Origin: Bin5 sp022827195
GTDB taxonomy: Bacteria; Chloroflexota; Anaerolineae; Caldilineales; Caldilineaceae
Reading direction: 5' to 3'
DNA: 64,000 bases
Assembly (NCBI GenBank): GCA_965208275.1
Contig: OZ242331.1
Span: 4,464,001-4,528,000 of the forward strand
Under the pieces are notes generated by a model. The model did no database searches, was not told the origin of the DNA, and saw nothing but the letters and a program-made list of their open reading frames with translations. Position 1 is the first letter of the stretch, and each line of letters opens with the position of its first letter. Shown here piece after piece: positions 24,947-33,907 of this stretch. A program made the translations under genes and the position numbers.

Positions 24947-25369
24947 CTACTCATTTAGTTCGTTAATGATGTCAAACAACATCTCAGAACAGTTGTGTCG
25001 TCCTGATAGTCCTGCGTACACTGATAGTATTCCCCTACGAATGTTTGGTAACTCCTTTGGGCTCTGAAACAGCGCCGCCTCAATCAGTCTATCCAAGACC
25101 TCCTTGTTCTCAACGCAATGCTGAGAAGCCTCCTCCATCAGGAGCGTGTAGAACGTAAGCTGATCCACAGCTATTTCATTGTGTCCATCCAGAGCAATTG
25201 CTTTGCGCGCCCATTCATCTTCATTCCACTGTTCTGACGCAGGTAATGGGCTTGATGTATTGAGCCTTTGTTGCATTTCCATCGTAACCACGATGTTTGC
25301 TGCTACCCCGACAAGTAGCACCGCCACCAAGAATATCAGGATTCCAAGCAGAATATAGATTGTTTTCAT
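24947..25369 (-). CDS. small single-pass membrane protein, function unknown
   Basis: A 140-residue protein with an N-terminal hydrophobic helix (about 4-30) and a soluble, helical, acidic remainder. Two cysteines (QHCVEN, HNCSEM) could form a disulfide if exported. No family is recognised. Local GC content is clearly lower than in neighbouring genes, a hint of separate origin. The ATG is the only sensible start because the membrane segment follows at once. Confidence 0.6.
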   Translation of the reverse strand: MKTIYILLGILIFLVAVLLVGVAANIVVTMEMQQRLNTSSPLPASEQWNEDEWARKAIALDGHNEIAVDQLTFYTLLMEEASQHCVENKEVLDRLIEAALFQSPKELPNIRRGILSVYAGLSGRHNCSEMLFDIINELNE

Positions 25370-25457
25370 GTCATTTATCCGTATCTAAAACTATTTTCTG
25401 TCTTCTTTGGGCTGCTGTCGGATTTGCACAACCCTCAAGCACCAAACCGCGCAAAAT

Positions 25458-26240
25458 TCAGTGTTGTTTCCCTTCCTGCGCGCCGGTCGCCAGGCAGGCG
25501 CGGATTTCGCGGTTCAGCGCGCCCGCTTGCGGCCACGTCAGCATCTCCAGCGCGCGCGGGCGCGGCAGTTCGACGGGGATATCGCCGCGCAGCTCGCCGG
25601 GCTGCCCGCTCAGAACGAGCACGCGGTCGGCGAGGAAGATGGCCTCCTGGATGCTGTGCGTGATCATCAGCACCGTCTGGGCGCGGTCTCGGTGAATGCG
25701 CAGGAGCTCCTGGTTGAGGCGCTCACGCGTGAGGGCATCGAGCGCGCCGAACGGTTCGTCCATCAGCAGCAGGGCAGGCTCCTGCAGCAGCGCGCGCGTC
25801 AGGGTGAGGCGCTGCGCCATGCCGCCCGAGAGTTGCGCGGGGTAGGCGTCGGCGAACTCTTCCAGCCCCATCAGCGCCAGCGCGGCGCAGGCGCGGGCGC
25901 GGTCCTGCGCGTCGGGCGTCTTCTGCAGCTCCAGCGGCAGCAGCACATTTTCCAGCGCGGTACGCCAGGGCATAAGGTTGGTATTCTGGAAAACAAAGCC
26001 GATCTCCGTCTGGGGCGTCTGCACGGTCCCGCCTCTGAACTGCACCTGGCCCGCGGACGGCGCCAGCAGACCGCCGAGAATGCGCAGCAGCGTCGATTTG
26101 CCGCTGCCGCTGTTGCCGACAACGCAGACGAACTCGTCCCCTCGTACGCCGAAAGAGACTCCGGCCAGCGCATGTGTGACGCGGTTGCGGCGTCGATAGG
26201 TGTGGCTGACGCTCTGCGCCTGCAGGAGAGGATCGGACAT
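25458..26240 (-). CDS. ABC transporter ATPase (riboflavin-type importer, SsuB/TauB family)
   Basis: A 260-residue nucleotide-binding subunit. Walker A (GNSGSGKST), the Q-loop FVFQNTNLMPW, the signature LSGGMAQRL, Walker B LLLMDEPFGALD and the switch His in MITHSIQEA are all intact. The ATG at 26240 is chosen because the open frame upstream of it overlaps the preceding gene and has no family similarity. It is the last gene of the operon permease, binding protein, ATPase that starts behind an FMN riboswitch. Confidence 0.92.
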   Translation of the reverse strand: MSDPLLQAQSVSHTYRRRNRVTHALAGVSFGVRGDEFVCVVGNSGSGKSTLLRILGGLLAPSAGQVQFRGGTVQTPQTEIGFVFQNTNLMPWRTALENVLLPLELQKTPDAQDRARACAALALMGLEEFADAYPAQLSGGMAQRLTLTRALLQEPALLLMDEPFGALDALTRERLNQELLRIHRDRAQTVLMITHSIQEAIFLADRVLVLSGQPGELRGDIPVELPRPRALEMLTWPQAGALNREIRACLATGAQEGKQH

Positions 26241-26286
26241 GACGGCAGTTGCCGGTGGTCGGTTGCCAGTTGCCGGTGGTCGGTGG

Positions 26287-26300
<14 letters not shown>
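26241..26300. repeat. heptameric tandem repeat array (array 7)
   Basis: The 46-base gap between the binding-protein stop and the ATPase start is entirely 7-bp units: GCCAGTT, GCCGGTG, GTCGGTT, GCCAGTT, GCCGGTG, GTCGGTG, GTTATTG, GTCGCTG. The repeat enters the last codons of the binding-protein gene. Confidence 0.8.
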
Positions 26301-27348
<1,048 letters not shown>

Positions 27349-27428
27349 GCGTTCCTCTGTAGTCTGGCTGACGGTAGATTATTTTCTGTAACAGATACTG
27401 GTTCCGCGCCGGGCGCGCGCCCGCGGCG

Positions 27429-28286
27429 TCACCCTTTGATTTCGTGCTGCTTCCAGCGCAGCAGGTAGCTCTCGAGCAGCGTGACGCTCCAGTACATCGC
27501 CTGCGCCAGCAGCACGATCATGAGCACAGCGACGAAGATCATCGGCGTATCGAGCACGCCGCGCCCGAGGTTGATGAGAAAGCCCAGCCCTTCGTCGGCG
27601 CCGACGAACTCGCCGACAATGGCGCCGACGACGGCCAGAATGACGCTGAGCTTGAGGCCGCCGAAGATGACCGGCAGGGCGGCGGGCAGCTCCAGCTTGA
27701 CGAAGAGCTGGCGGCGGCCGGCGCGCAGCGAGCGCATCAGCTCGCGCAGGTCCTGGTCGACATTGCGAATGCCGACGATGGTGCTGACCAGCGTCGGAAA
27801 GAAGACCATGATGGCGGTAACCAGCACCTTGCTCAACAGGCCGCTGCCGAACCAGATGACCAGGAGCGGCGCGATCGCCACGACGGGAACGGTCTGGCTG
27901 GCGACGAGATAGGGGGAGAGGATGCGGTCAAGCGCCTGGCTGCGGCCGAGCCAGTAGCCGAGCAAAAAGGCGAGGGTGAGCCCGATCAGCAGCCCGGCGG
28001 CGATCTCCGCGACGGTGACCTGTGTATGGCGCAGCAGCGAGCCGTCCGCAGCCATAGTCAAGGTCTTCTGCACGACCCGCCCCGGGCGCGGCAGGATGAA
28101 GGTCGGATAGTCCTGCCAGCGGACAAGCCCTTCCCACAGCAGCAGCGCGGCGCCCAGCACAAACGGGAATGCGGCCAGCGCCGGGTGTTCCGCCACCCAG
28201 TCGCCGATGCGGCCGGACTTCCGCCGGCTGCGGCGTGTCTGCTGTTCAGCCTGCGCGCTGGGGAAAAGAACTGAGCTGTCCTTCAT
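27429..28286 (-). CDS. ribX: ABC transporter permease (RibX-like)
   Basis: A 285-residue permease with about six membrane helices and the binding-protein-dependent EAA-like loop (RNVDQDLRELMRSLRAGRRQLFVKLELPAALP, about 170-205). AAAGGAG lies 5 bases before the ATG. It is the first gene after the FMN riboswitch and a terminator-like hairpin, so flavin control should act on it and on ribY and the ATPase. Without the riboswitch it could pass for a nitrate/sulfonate permease. Confidence 0.85.
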   Translation of the reverse strand: MKDSSVLFPSAQAEQQTRRSRRKSGRIGDWVAEHPALAAFPFVLGAALLLWEGLVRWQDYPTFILPRPGRVVQKTLTMAADGSLLRHTQVTVAEIAAGLLIGLTLAFLLGYWLGRSQALDRILSPYLVASQTVPVVAIAPLLVIWFGSGLLSKVLVTAIMVFFPTLVSTIVGIRNVDQDLRELMRSLRAGRRQLFVKLELPAALPVIFGGLKLSVILAVVGAIVGEFVGADEGLGFLINLGRGVLDTPMIFVAVLMIVLLAQAMYWSVTLLESYLLRWKQHEIKG

Positions 28287-28299
28287 TGCGCTCCTTTGC

Positions 28300-28341
28300 C
28301 TCGAAAATCAAACGACCCGAAGCAGTCTTTCGCTTCGGGTC
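28300..28341 (-). terminator. terminator-like hairpin in the FMN riboswitch expression platform
   Basis: On the minus strand GACCCGAAGC (28341-28332) pairs perfectly with GCTTCGGGTC (28323-28314) around an 8-base loop, followed by GTTTGATTTTCG. It lies immediately before the ribX ribosome site and is the obvious candidate for the transcription-off switch. Confidence 0.65.
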
Positions 28342-28554
28342 TTGCGCGCCGCCGTCAACGCCGCGCGCGGCGCATGCGCTTCGCTGCCATCGGCAACGGC
28401 CGGCGTGCGCGTGCATCCCGGCACGGCGCCCGCCTGCTACACAAAACAGCCCGAGATACAGGATCGTACCCCGGGCGTTGCGCGTAGCGGCCGCTGCGAA
28501 CAGCCGAAGAGAACGGGAACTGAACGCGTCAAGCGTTCCGCTCTCGCTCTCGGC

Positions 28555-28716
<162 letters not shown>

Positions 28717-28738
28717 AGGTTATGCAGTTGTTGCGTAT

Positions 28739-28768
28739 ATTATGGCAGATTGTCCGCCCGCGCGTCAA
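28739..28768 (-). promoter_or_regulatory. promoter of the FMN-riboswitch operon
   Basis: On the minus strand TTGACG (28768-28763) and CATAAT (28744-28739) are spaced by 18 bases, starting transcription about 15 bases before the riboswitch. The IS element begins only 15 bases beyond the -35 box and leaves the promoter intact. Confidence 0.65.
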
Positions 28769-28782
28769 GTAGTGTGCTGCTG

Positions 28783-28803
28783 GGGTGCATCCCAGATTTT
28801 TGT
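28783..28803 (+). repeat. left terminal inverted repeat of the IS
   Basis: GGGTGCATCCCAGATTTTTGT; matches the reverse complement of 30221-30241 at 18 of 21 positions. Confidence 0.88.
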
Positions 28804-28866
28804 AGAGGTGTAAGAAGGGTAGACTGAAAGGAGGGAAGACGAAAGGGAAATGGAGAAAGGGGTGGA

Positions 28867-29238
28867 ATGATGAAACGAGAAGAAGCGAAGGCGAAATTTA
28901 TACGCGGGGCGGAGGAGATGTTTGAGGAGATGTGGGAGTGGGGGGAAGAGCATCCGCAGGCGACCTTTGACGACATAACGGAGAAGATGGCGCAGGCGCG
29001 GCGGGAGTTGATGGGCGAGATGCTGGGCGATTTCGTGCTGCAACATGGAGATGGGAGGTACGAGGAAGCGAACTGTCCGCAGTGTGGGCAGGAGATGAAG
29101 TCGAACGGGCGGCGTACGCGTACGGTGATAGATGCCGAGGGCGAAGTGAAAGTAAAGCGGGCCCATCGCCGCTGTCCCGATTGTGGACAGGGGGTTTTCC
29201 CCCCTGGACCAACGACTTCAGCTGACGAAGCAGCATAG
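28867..29238 (+). CDS. IS transposase, upstream frame (zinc-ribbon N-terminal part)
   Basis: A 123-codon frame encoding the helical N-terminus and a zinc ribbon (CPQCGQEM about 71-78 and RRCPDCGQGVF about 102-112) typical of ISKra4 transposases. Family proteins continue -GVFPLD-, which is found here only in the next frame. Translation must therefore shift at the six-C run 29199-29204, or the gene is broken there. The tail past residue 112 (PGPTTSADEAA) is off-frame sequence. Confidence 0.8.
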   Translation: MMKREEAKAKFIRGAEEMFEEMWEWGEEHPQATFDDITEKMAQARRELMGEMLGDFVLQHGDGRYEEANCPQCGQEMKSNGRRTRTVIDAEGEVKVKRAHRRCPDCGQGVFPPGPTTSADEAA

Positions 29239-30220
29239 CTGGTCGCGGGGGACGATCGCACAGGCGTTGCGTCTGGTCAGTGAGATACCCTATGCGCGTA
29301 CGGCGGAACTGTTTCATGCATTGACCCATGTGCCCCTCTCCAAGAGCAGCCTGCAGCGACTGGTGGAAACGTATGGAGGGCAGTTGGTGACAGAGCAGGC
29401 GCAGCAAGCGCAGGCCACGATGGAGATGCCGGACAAAGAGACGGAGGAGATGGGGCGCACGATAGCCGAGCCGCCGAGCCAGGTAATGAACATCTCGATG
29501 GATGGCGCGATGGTCAACATCCGTAACGAAGGCTGGAAGGAGGTGAAAACGGTCGCAATTTCGGCGATACGCCATACGCTTGATGCGCTGACAGGCAAGG
29601 TCATCACGCGGTTGACCGACCATAGCTACCGGGCCGGCCTGTGGGATGCCGCTGAATTCTGTCAGCAACAGTGGGCCGAAGCCTGTGGCCGGGGCGTGGA
29701 GAAGGCTGACTATCTGAGCAGTGTCAATGACGGCGCAGCCTGGATCTGGAACATCGTGCGCATGTGTTACGGCAACTGCGTCGAAATCCTCGACTGGTGG
29801 CATGCCGTCGAAAAACTGTGGCTCATCGCACAGCATACCTTCGAGCCTGATTCAGAGCAGACCTCGGCCTGGGTCTGCGCACAAAAACAGCTCCTGATTG
29901 CGGGCAACCTGCGCCACATCCTGCGCCACATCCGCTTACGCTACCCCAAACATCAGCCCCTGCCTGACCCTGTCCACAAAGCCATTCTCTATCTCTTCCA
30001 CAATCGCTGGCGCTTGCGCTACCATCTCTTCCGCAAGGCCGGTTACCCCATCGGCAGCGGCACTGTCGAGTCGGCCTGTAAGCTCGTCGTTCAGCAACGT
30101 CTCAAACAATCTGGCATGCGTTGGTCGCGTAACGGCGCACAAGCCATGCTCGCTTTGCGTTCCACCTTGCTCAGCCCTCACCCGATACATTCACTTCAGC
30201 TTCTTGGCTTGTCGCCTTAG
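29183..30220 (+). CDS. IS transposase, downstream frame (catalytic domain)
   Basis: This frame supplies the catalytic part, about 338 residues from the C run onward. Candidate DDE residues are Asp in NISMDGAMV, Asp in VNDGAAWIW and Glu in GSGTVESACK, with HAVEKLW between. The stop TAG abuts the right inverted repeat. Joined to the upstream frame by a +1 shift it would give about 450 residues, normal for ISKra4-type transposases. The initial codons before the C run are not a real start. Confidence 0.85.
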   Translation: MDRGFSPLDQRLQLTKQHSWSRGTIAQALRLVSEIPYARTAELFHALTHVPLSKSSLQRLVETYGGQLVTEQAQQAQATMEMPDKETEEMGRTIAEPPSQVMNISMDGAMVNIRNEGWKEVKTVAISAIRHTLDALTGKVITRLTDHSYRAGLWDAAEFCQQQWAEACGRGVEKADYLSSVNDGAAWIWNIVRMCYGNCVEILDWWHAVEKLWLIAQHTFEPDSEQTSAWVCAQKQLLIAGNLRHILRHIRLRYPKHQPLPDPVHKAILYLFHNRWRLRYHLFRKAGYPIGSGTVESACKLVVQQRLKQSGMRWSRNGAQAMLALRSTLLSPHPIHSLQLLGLSP

Positions 30221-30241
30221 ACAATAATTCGGGATGCACCC
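30221..30241 (-). repeat. right terminal inverted repeat of the IS
   Basis: ACAATAATTCGGGATGCACCC on the plus strand; partner of 28783-28803. Confidence 0.88.
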
Positions 30242-30309
30242 TGCTGCTGCTGCAAGGGGGCGGGCTGTGGGCTGAACGGCCGGAGCGGGAGGCAGAAGGC
30301 GGCAAAGCC

Positions 30310-31143
30310 CTAAAGTTTTATGCCGCCCTGCGTCAGGCCTGTCACAAATTGGCGTTGCAACGCCAGGAACAACACCAGGACCGGTGCGATCATCATCACC
30401 GCGCCGGCGCTGGTAAGCGACCAGTCGCGGCCGAAACGCTGTGTGAAGTTGTAGTAGCTTGTCGTCACGGGCATGAGCTCGTCACGCTGCAGGAATATGA
30501 GCGCCGCCTGGAATTCGCTCCACACGCCCAGCCCGACCACCAGACCGACGGTCAGGAAGGCCGGCCACATGATCGGGATGACCACGCGCGTCATCACCTG
30601 CCATTCATTGGCGCCGTCGACGCGAGCCGCGTCTTCGAAGTCGCGTGAGAGGCTCATGAGGAAGGCGCGCAGGAGGAAGATGGCGAAGGGGGAGTTGAAG
30701 GCGATGTACATGATGATGAGGCCGGCGCGGGTGTCGAGCAGGCCGATGTTGCGCCACATGATGAAGAGGGGGATTACGTAGAGCCAGAAGGGCAGGGTGG
30801 AGAGGGTGAGCATGTAGACGAGGTAGAAGTTGTCGCCAGGCGGATCGAGGCGGGCGAGGCTGTAGGCAGCCATGCCGCCGAGGATGAGGACGCCGGCGAC
30901 CGTGAAGACGACGTAGATGACGCTGTTGGTGAGGGTGGTGGCGAATTCGCCCTGGACCCAGGCGTTGGCGTAGTTCTCGAAGATGAAGTTTCGGGGGAGG
31001 CCGATGGGGTTGGTGCCGACGTCGTTGAAGGACTTGAGGGAGTTGAAGATGAGGACGAGGAGGGGGCCGAGGGCGAAGACGACGAGCAGGGCGAGGATGA
31101 CATAGTTGGGAATCAAGTTGGACTTGCGATTTCGCTTGAACAC
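30310..31143 (-). CDS. carbohydrate ABC transporter permease (MalG-type)
   Basis: A 277-residue permease with six predicted membrane helices and the EAA-like loop (ARVDGANEWQVMTRVVIPIMWPAF, about 188-211). The start is placed at GTG 31143 because the product then has the usual MalG length and begins just before the first helix. A TTG at 31215 would overlap the upstream gene and add 24 residues. It is last in the operon, and the IS sits 68 bases beyond its stop. Confidence 0.88.
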   Translation of the reverse strand: MFKRNRKSNLIPNYVILALLVVFALGPLLVLIFNSLKSFNDVGTNPIGLPRNFIFENYANAWVQGEFATTLTNSVIYVVFTVAGVLILGGMAAYSLARLDPPGDNFYLVYMLTLSTLPFWLYVIPLFIMWRNIGLLDTRAGLIIMYIAFNSPFAIFLLRAFLMSLSRDFEDAARVDGANEWQVMTRVVIPIMWPAFLTVGLVVGLGVWSEFQAALIFLQRDELMPVTTSYYNFTQRFGRDWSLTSAGAVMMIAPVLVLFLALQRQFVTGLTQGGIKL

Positions 31144-31180
31144 CGGTGTCGTCCTCGAAGTATTGCGGTAGTGTGGGCGG

Positions 31181-32146
31181 TCAGACGTCCCAGCCGCGGC
31201 GGCGGAAGAAGACAAAGATTGTGGCCATGATGCCGGCGATGAAGCTCATGGTGAGGCCGATGGCGGCGCCGTAGCCGGCTTCGAAGCGTTGGAAGGCCTG
31301 TTTGTACAGGTAGGTGGCGAGCATTTCGGAGCTGCCGGCGGGACCGCCGTGGGTCAGGATCCAGACATAGTCGAAGACGAGGAAGGACCAGATGGCGGTC
31401 ATCATGAGCATGAAGAAGATGGTGGGTCGGATGCCGGGCAGGGTGACGTGGAGGAACTCCTGCCAGCGGTTGGCGCCGTCGATTTTGGCGGCGTCGTAGA
31501 GATCGGTCGGGATGCTCTGCATGGCGGTGAGGAAGAGGATCATGAGGAAGCCCCACCAGTGCCAGTTGTCGACGAATGCGATGGCGGGGAGGGCGGTGTT
31601 TTTGTCGCCGAGGTAGGGGTAGGCGAGGCCATTGATGCCCAAGTCCTGAAGGGCGGCGCCGAAGCCCATGCGAGGGTCGAGGAGCATGCGCCAGATGGCG
31701 GCGACGACGACGCTGGGCAGGACGTAGGGGATGAAGAAGGCGGTGCGGATGGTCATTGAGCCGACGCGCACTTGGGCAAGCAGGCTGGCTACGCCGAGTG
31801 CCATGATGAAGGGGACAGTGAGGAAGAAGGCGAGCCACTGGATGTTATGGCGCAGGGCGAGCAGGAAGTTGCGGTCGTTGAAGAAGAGCTCGCGGAAGTT
31901 GTCGAGACCGATGAAGTCGGCTTTGCCGATGCCGGACCAGTCGGTGAGGGAGTAGTAGGTGCCGGCGAGTGAGGGTCCGACGACGACGACGAGGTGGAGG
32001 ATGGTGATGGGCGCGATGAAGAGCCAGGGCATGATCTGGCGGCGGAAGCGCCTGCTGTGGCGCCAGGAGCGTTTGTGGGGCGACGCGGTTGTGCCGGCGG
32101 CGCGGCGTCGTGGGGATGGGGCGTGCGGCTGGTCCGGTTCGGTCAT
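31181..32146 (-). CDS. carbohydrate ABC transporter permease (MalF-type)
   Basis: A 321-residue permease. A basic N-terminus is followed by six helices, with the family EAA loop KIDGANRWQEFLHVTLPGIRPT (about 222-243) and the typical YYSLTDWSGIG-like segment after TM1. The ATG at 32146 is preferred to a TTG two codons upstream. It partners with the MalG-type subunit and the lipoprotein encoded just before it. Confidence 0.9.
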   Translation of the reverse strand: MTEPDQPHAPSPRRRAAGTTASPHKRSWRHSRRFRRQIMPWLFIAPITILHLVVVVGPSLAGTYYSLTDWSGIGKADFIGLDNFRELFFNDRNFLLALRHNIQWLAFFLTVPFIMALGVASLLAQVRVGSMTIRTAFFIPYVLPSVVVAAIWRMLLDPRMGFGAALQDLGINGLAYPYLGDKNTALPAIAFVDNWHWWGFLMILFLTAMQSIPTDLYDAAKIDGANRWQEFLHVTLPGIRPTIFFMLMMTAIWSFLVFDYVWILTHGGPAGSSEMLATYLYKQAFQRFEAGYGAAIGLTMSFIAGIMATIFVFFRRRGWDV

Positions 32147-32243
32147 GGCCAAGTCGTCACAGAGAACGGGCGGGCGTGAGCCGGGTTCGGCAGCGAGCCG
32201 GCGGGGCTGCGAACTGTGCGGATGGGCTGCGTGTGCCTCTACC

Positions 32244-32283
32244 GGCGGTCCCCGTTCACCTGGACGGGGACCGCCTTTTTTTC
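32244..32283 (+). terminator. perfect 12-bp hairpin between binding-protein and permease genes
   Basis: GGCGGTCCCCGT (32244-32255) pairs with ACGGGGACCGCC (32264-32275), followed on the plus strand by eight T. As a terminator it faces the plus strand, against the operon. On the minus strand the stem is preceded by a run of A and lacks a U tract. There it may act as an mRNA-stabilising stem that raises binding-protein levels, while blocking antisense transcription. Confidence 0.7.
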
Positions 32284-32308
32284 TTACCCGCGGGGGCGGG
32301 TGCGCGGT

Positions 32309-33652
32309 CTAGCGGTCGGGAATGACCAGGGTCTCGCCGGCTGCCAGCTCCTCCTGGAAGGCGGCTTCGACGGCGGCCATGTACTCTTCGGGGGTCATGT
32401 CGCCGACCCAGACCTTTTCGATCTCTTCGTAGATGACCTGGTTGGTCTTGGGCGGGAAGAATGACCAAGTCGTGTAGCCGTAGTCGCCGGCTTCGGAGGC
32501 CTTGGCGAACTCGGAGAGCAGGCGGGCCATGCGCGGCTCTACGCCCTCGAGCTGGGTTGGATCGAGGCGGATGGGAGCGGTGGCGTACTGGCACTCGACG
32601 AGCAGGCGGGACTGGATTTCAGGCGAGTTGTAGTGGGTGAGGAACTCGGCGGCCGCCTCGGGGTTCTCGGAGTTGCGGTTGATGGACTGGGTGCTGCCGG
32701 TGCCGATGTTGAAACTGGGGTCGCCGGAGAGGGAGGGCATGGGGACCCAGTCCCAGTCGTTGCCGTGCTCGCTGTCCTCGGTGAACATGTCGTTGACGAG
32801 GCTGTCGTAGGCCCAGGTGCCATCCATGATCATGGCGGCTTCGCCTGAAGAGAAGGCCGCGTAGGTCATGGCGTAGTCGGTTACGAGGTAGTTTGCGGGG
32901 CTTCCCATCCAGTAGCCGGCCTGGAAAAAGCGGTTGAGGGTCTCGATGGAGGCGACGAAATCGGGGTCGGTCCAGGAGAGTTCGCCCTTGAGGGCCCGGT
33001 ACACTTTTTCGGGCCCGGCAATTTTGTTGACAAACTCGGTGAAGAAGAACTCGTTGTTGTCAATGGCGTCGGCGGAGCCGCCGGCAAAGGGGATGATGCC
33101 GGCCGCCTGGATCTCAGCGGAGAGGGCTTCCAGCTCATCCATGGTTGCGGGGGGTTCCCAGCCGTTCTCTTCAAAGACGGTCTTGTTGTAGAAGAGGACC
33201 ATGGTTTCGAGCTCCTGGGGGAGGCTGTAGAGCGTGCCCTGGACGCGGCCGAGGTTGAGGGCCCAGGGGACGAAGAGCTCTTCCCAGCCGAACTGGTCGG
33301 AGAGGTCGTCGAGGGGCAGGAGCTGGTCGGCGAGGGCGAATTCGGCTACGAAGGAGGGGCCGTGCGTGGCCACGATGTCGGGTCCGGCGCCGGCTGCGAG
33401 GGCTGGGCGGACGGCGTCAAACATGTTGGCCTTTTTTTCGGCGATGACTTCGATGGTCTCGCTTTTGGCATTGAAGCTGTCGACGGCGACTGCGATGATG
33501 CAGTCGGCGGTTTCGCTTGTGGTCTGCCAGAAGATGACCTGGACTTTTTCGTCTGTTCCGTCCTGGGGCGCAGCTGTGGGGACGGCGCAGGCTGCGAGAA
33601 TGAGGGATGCGATTAACAGTGCGGGAAGTAGCCTTCTTCGTGCTGTGTTCAC
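32309..33652 (-). CDS. sugar ABC transporter substrate-binding lipoprotein (family 1)
   Basis: A 447-residue extracytoplasmic binding protein. GTG 33652 is chosen because AAGGAGAG lies upstream and a short signal peptide with lipobox (LILAAC) follows at once. Family 1 features include VIFWQTTS, ADQLLPLDDL, LYSLPQELETMVLFYNKTVFEENGWEPPATMDE and GEAAMIMDGTW. It captures a sugar or oligosaccharide for the two permeases downstream. No ATPase is encoded nearby, so a shared MsmK-like ATPase elsewhere is likely. Confidence 0.9.
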   Translation of the reverse strand: MNTARRRLLPALLIASLILAACAVPTAAPQDGTDEKVQVIFWQTTSETADCIIAVAVDSFNAKSETIEVIAEKKANMFDAVRPALAAGAGPDIVATHGPSFVAEFALADQLLPLDDLSDQFGWEELFVPWALNLGRVQGTLYSLPQELETMVLFYNKTVFEENGWEPPATMDELEALSAEIQAAGIIPFAGGSADAIDNNEFFFTEFVNKIAGPEKVYRALKGELSWTDPDFVASIETLNRFFQAGYWMGSPANYLVTDYAMTYAAFSSGEAAMIMDGTWAYDSLVNDMFTEDSEHGNDWDWVPMPSLSGDPSFNIGTGSTQSINRNSENPEAAAEFLTHYNSPEIQSRLLVECQYATAPIRLDPTQLEGVEPRMARLLSEFAKASEAGDYGYTTWSFFPPKTNQVIYEEIEKVWVGDMTPEEYMAAVEAAFQEELAAGETLVIPDR

Positions 33653-33752
33653 CGGGTGCTCTCCTTGGTCGGTGGTATGAGTTTTGGGCGGCTTGCGGCG
33701 CTCGGAGCAAGTGTCGGGGGAACAGGGTTGACGGGCGGTTGGGTCGGGCAGC

Positions 33753-33781
33753 AGTTTAGCAGTGTCTGGAGGTGGTGTCAA
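33753..33781 (-). promoter_or_regulatory. consensus promoter of the sugar ABC operon
   Basis: On the minus strand TTGACA (33781-33776), a 17-bp spacer and TAAACT (33758-33753), about 100 bases before the binding-protein start. Confidence 0.75.
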
Positions 33782-33817
33782 TGGGGTCAGAGATTGGGAG
33801 GGTTGGGGGGGCGTTGA

Positions 33818-33846
33818 TTGACAGGGGCGTGGGGCGGTTCTAGAAT
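33818..33846 (+). promoter_or_regulatory. consensus promoter of the D-2-hydroxyacid dehydrogenase gene
   Basis: TTGACA, a 17-bp spacer and TAGAAT, about 60 bases ahead of the gene and divergent from the sugar ABC promoter. The two -35 boxes are 36 bases apart, room for a shared operator. Confidence 0.75.
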
Positions 33847-33907
33847 GTGCAGGAAGAGAAGGGTGGGCAACCACAAGGGTTGCCCCTGCGATTGGGAGGA
33901 CGGAGTG

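Larger units (their letters stand above)
28783..30241 (+). mobile_element. complete insertion sequence, ISKra4-like
   Basis: A 1459-bp element bounded by 21-bp terminal inverted repeats (GGGTGCATCCC at both tips, 18 of 21 matching) and flanked by 8-bp direct repeats TGCTGCTG (28775-28782 and 30242-30249). It carries a transposase in two overlapping frames. The target lies in a CTG-rich stretch between the FMN-riboswitch promoter and the sugar ABC operon. Confidence 0.88.
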
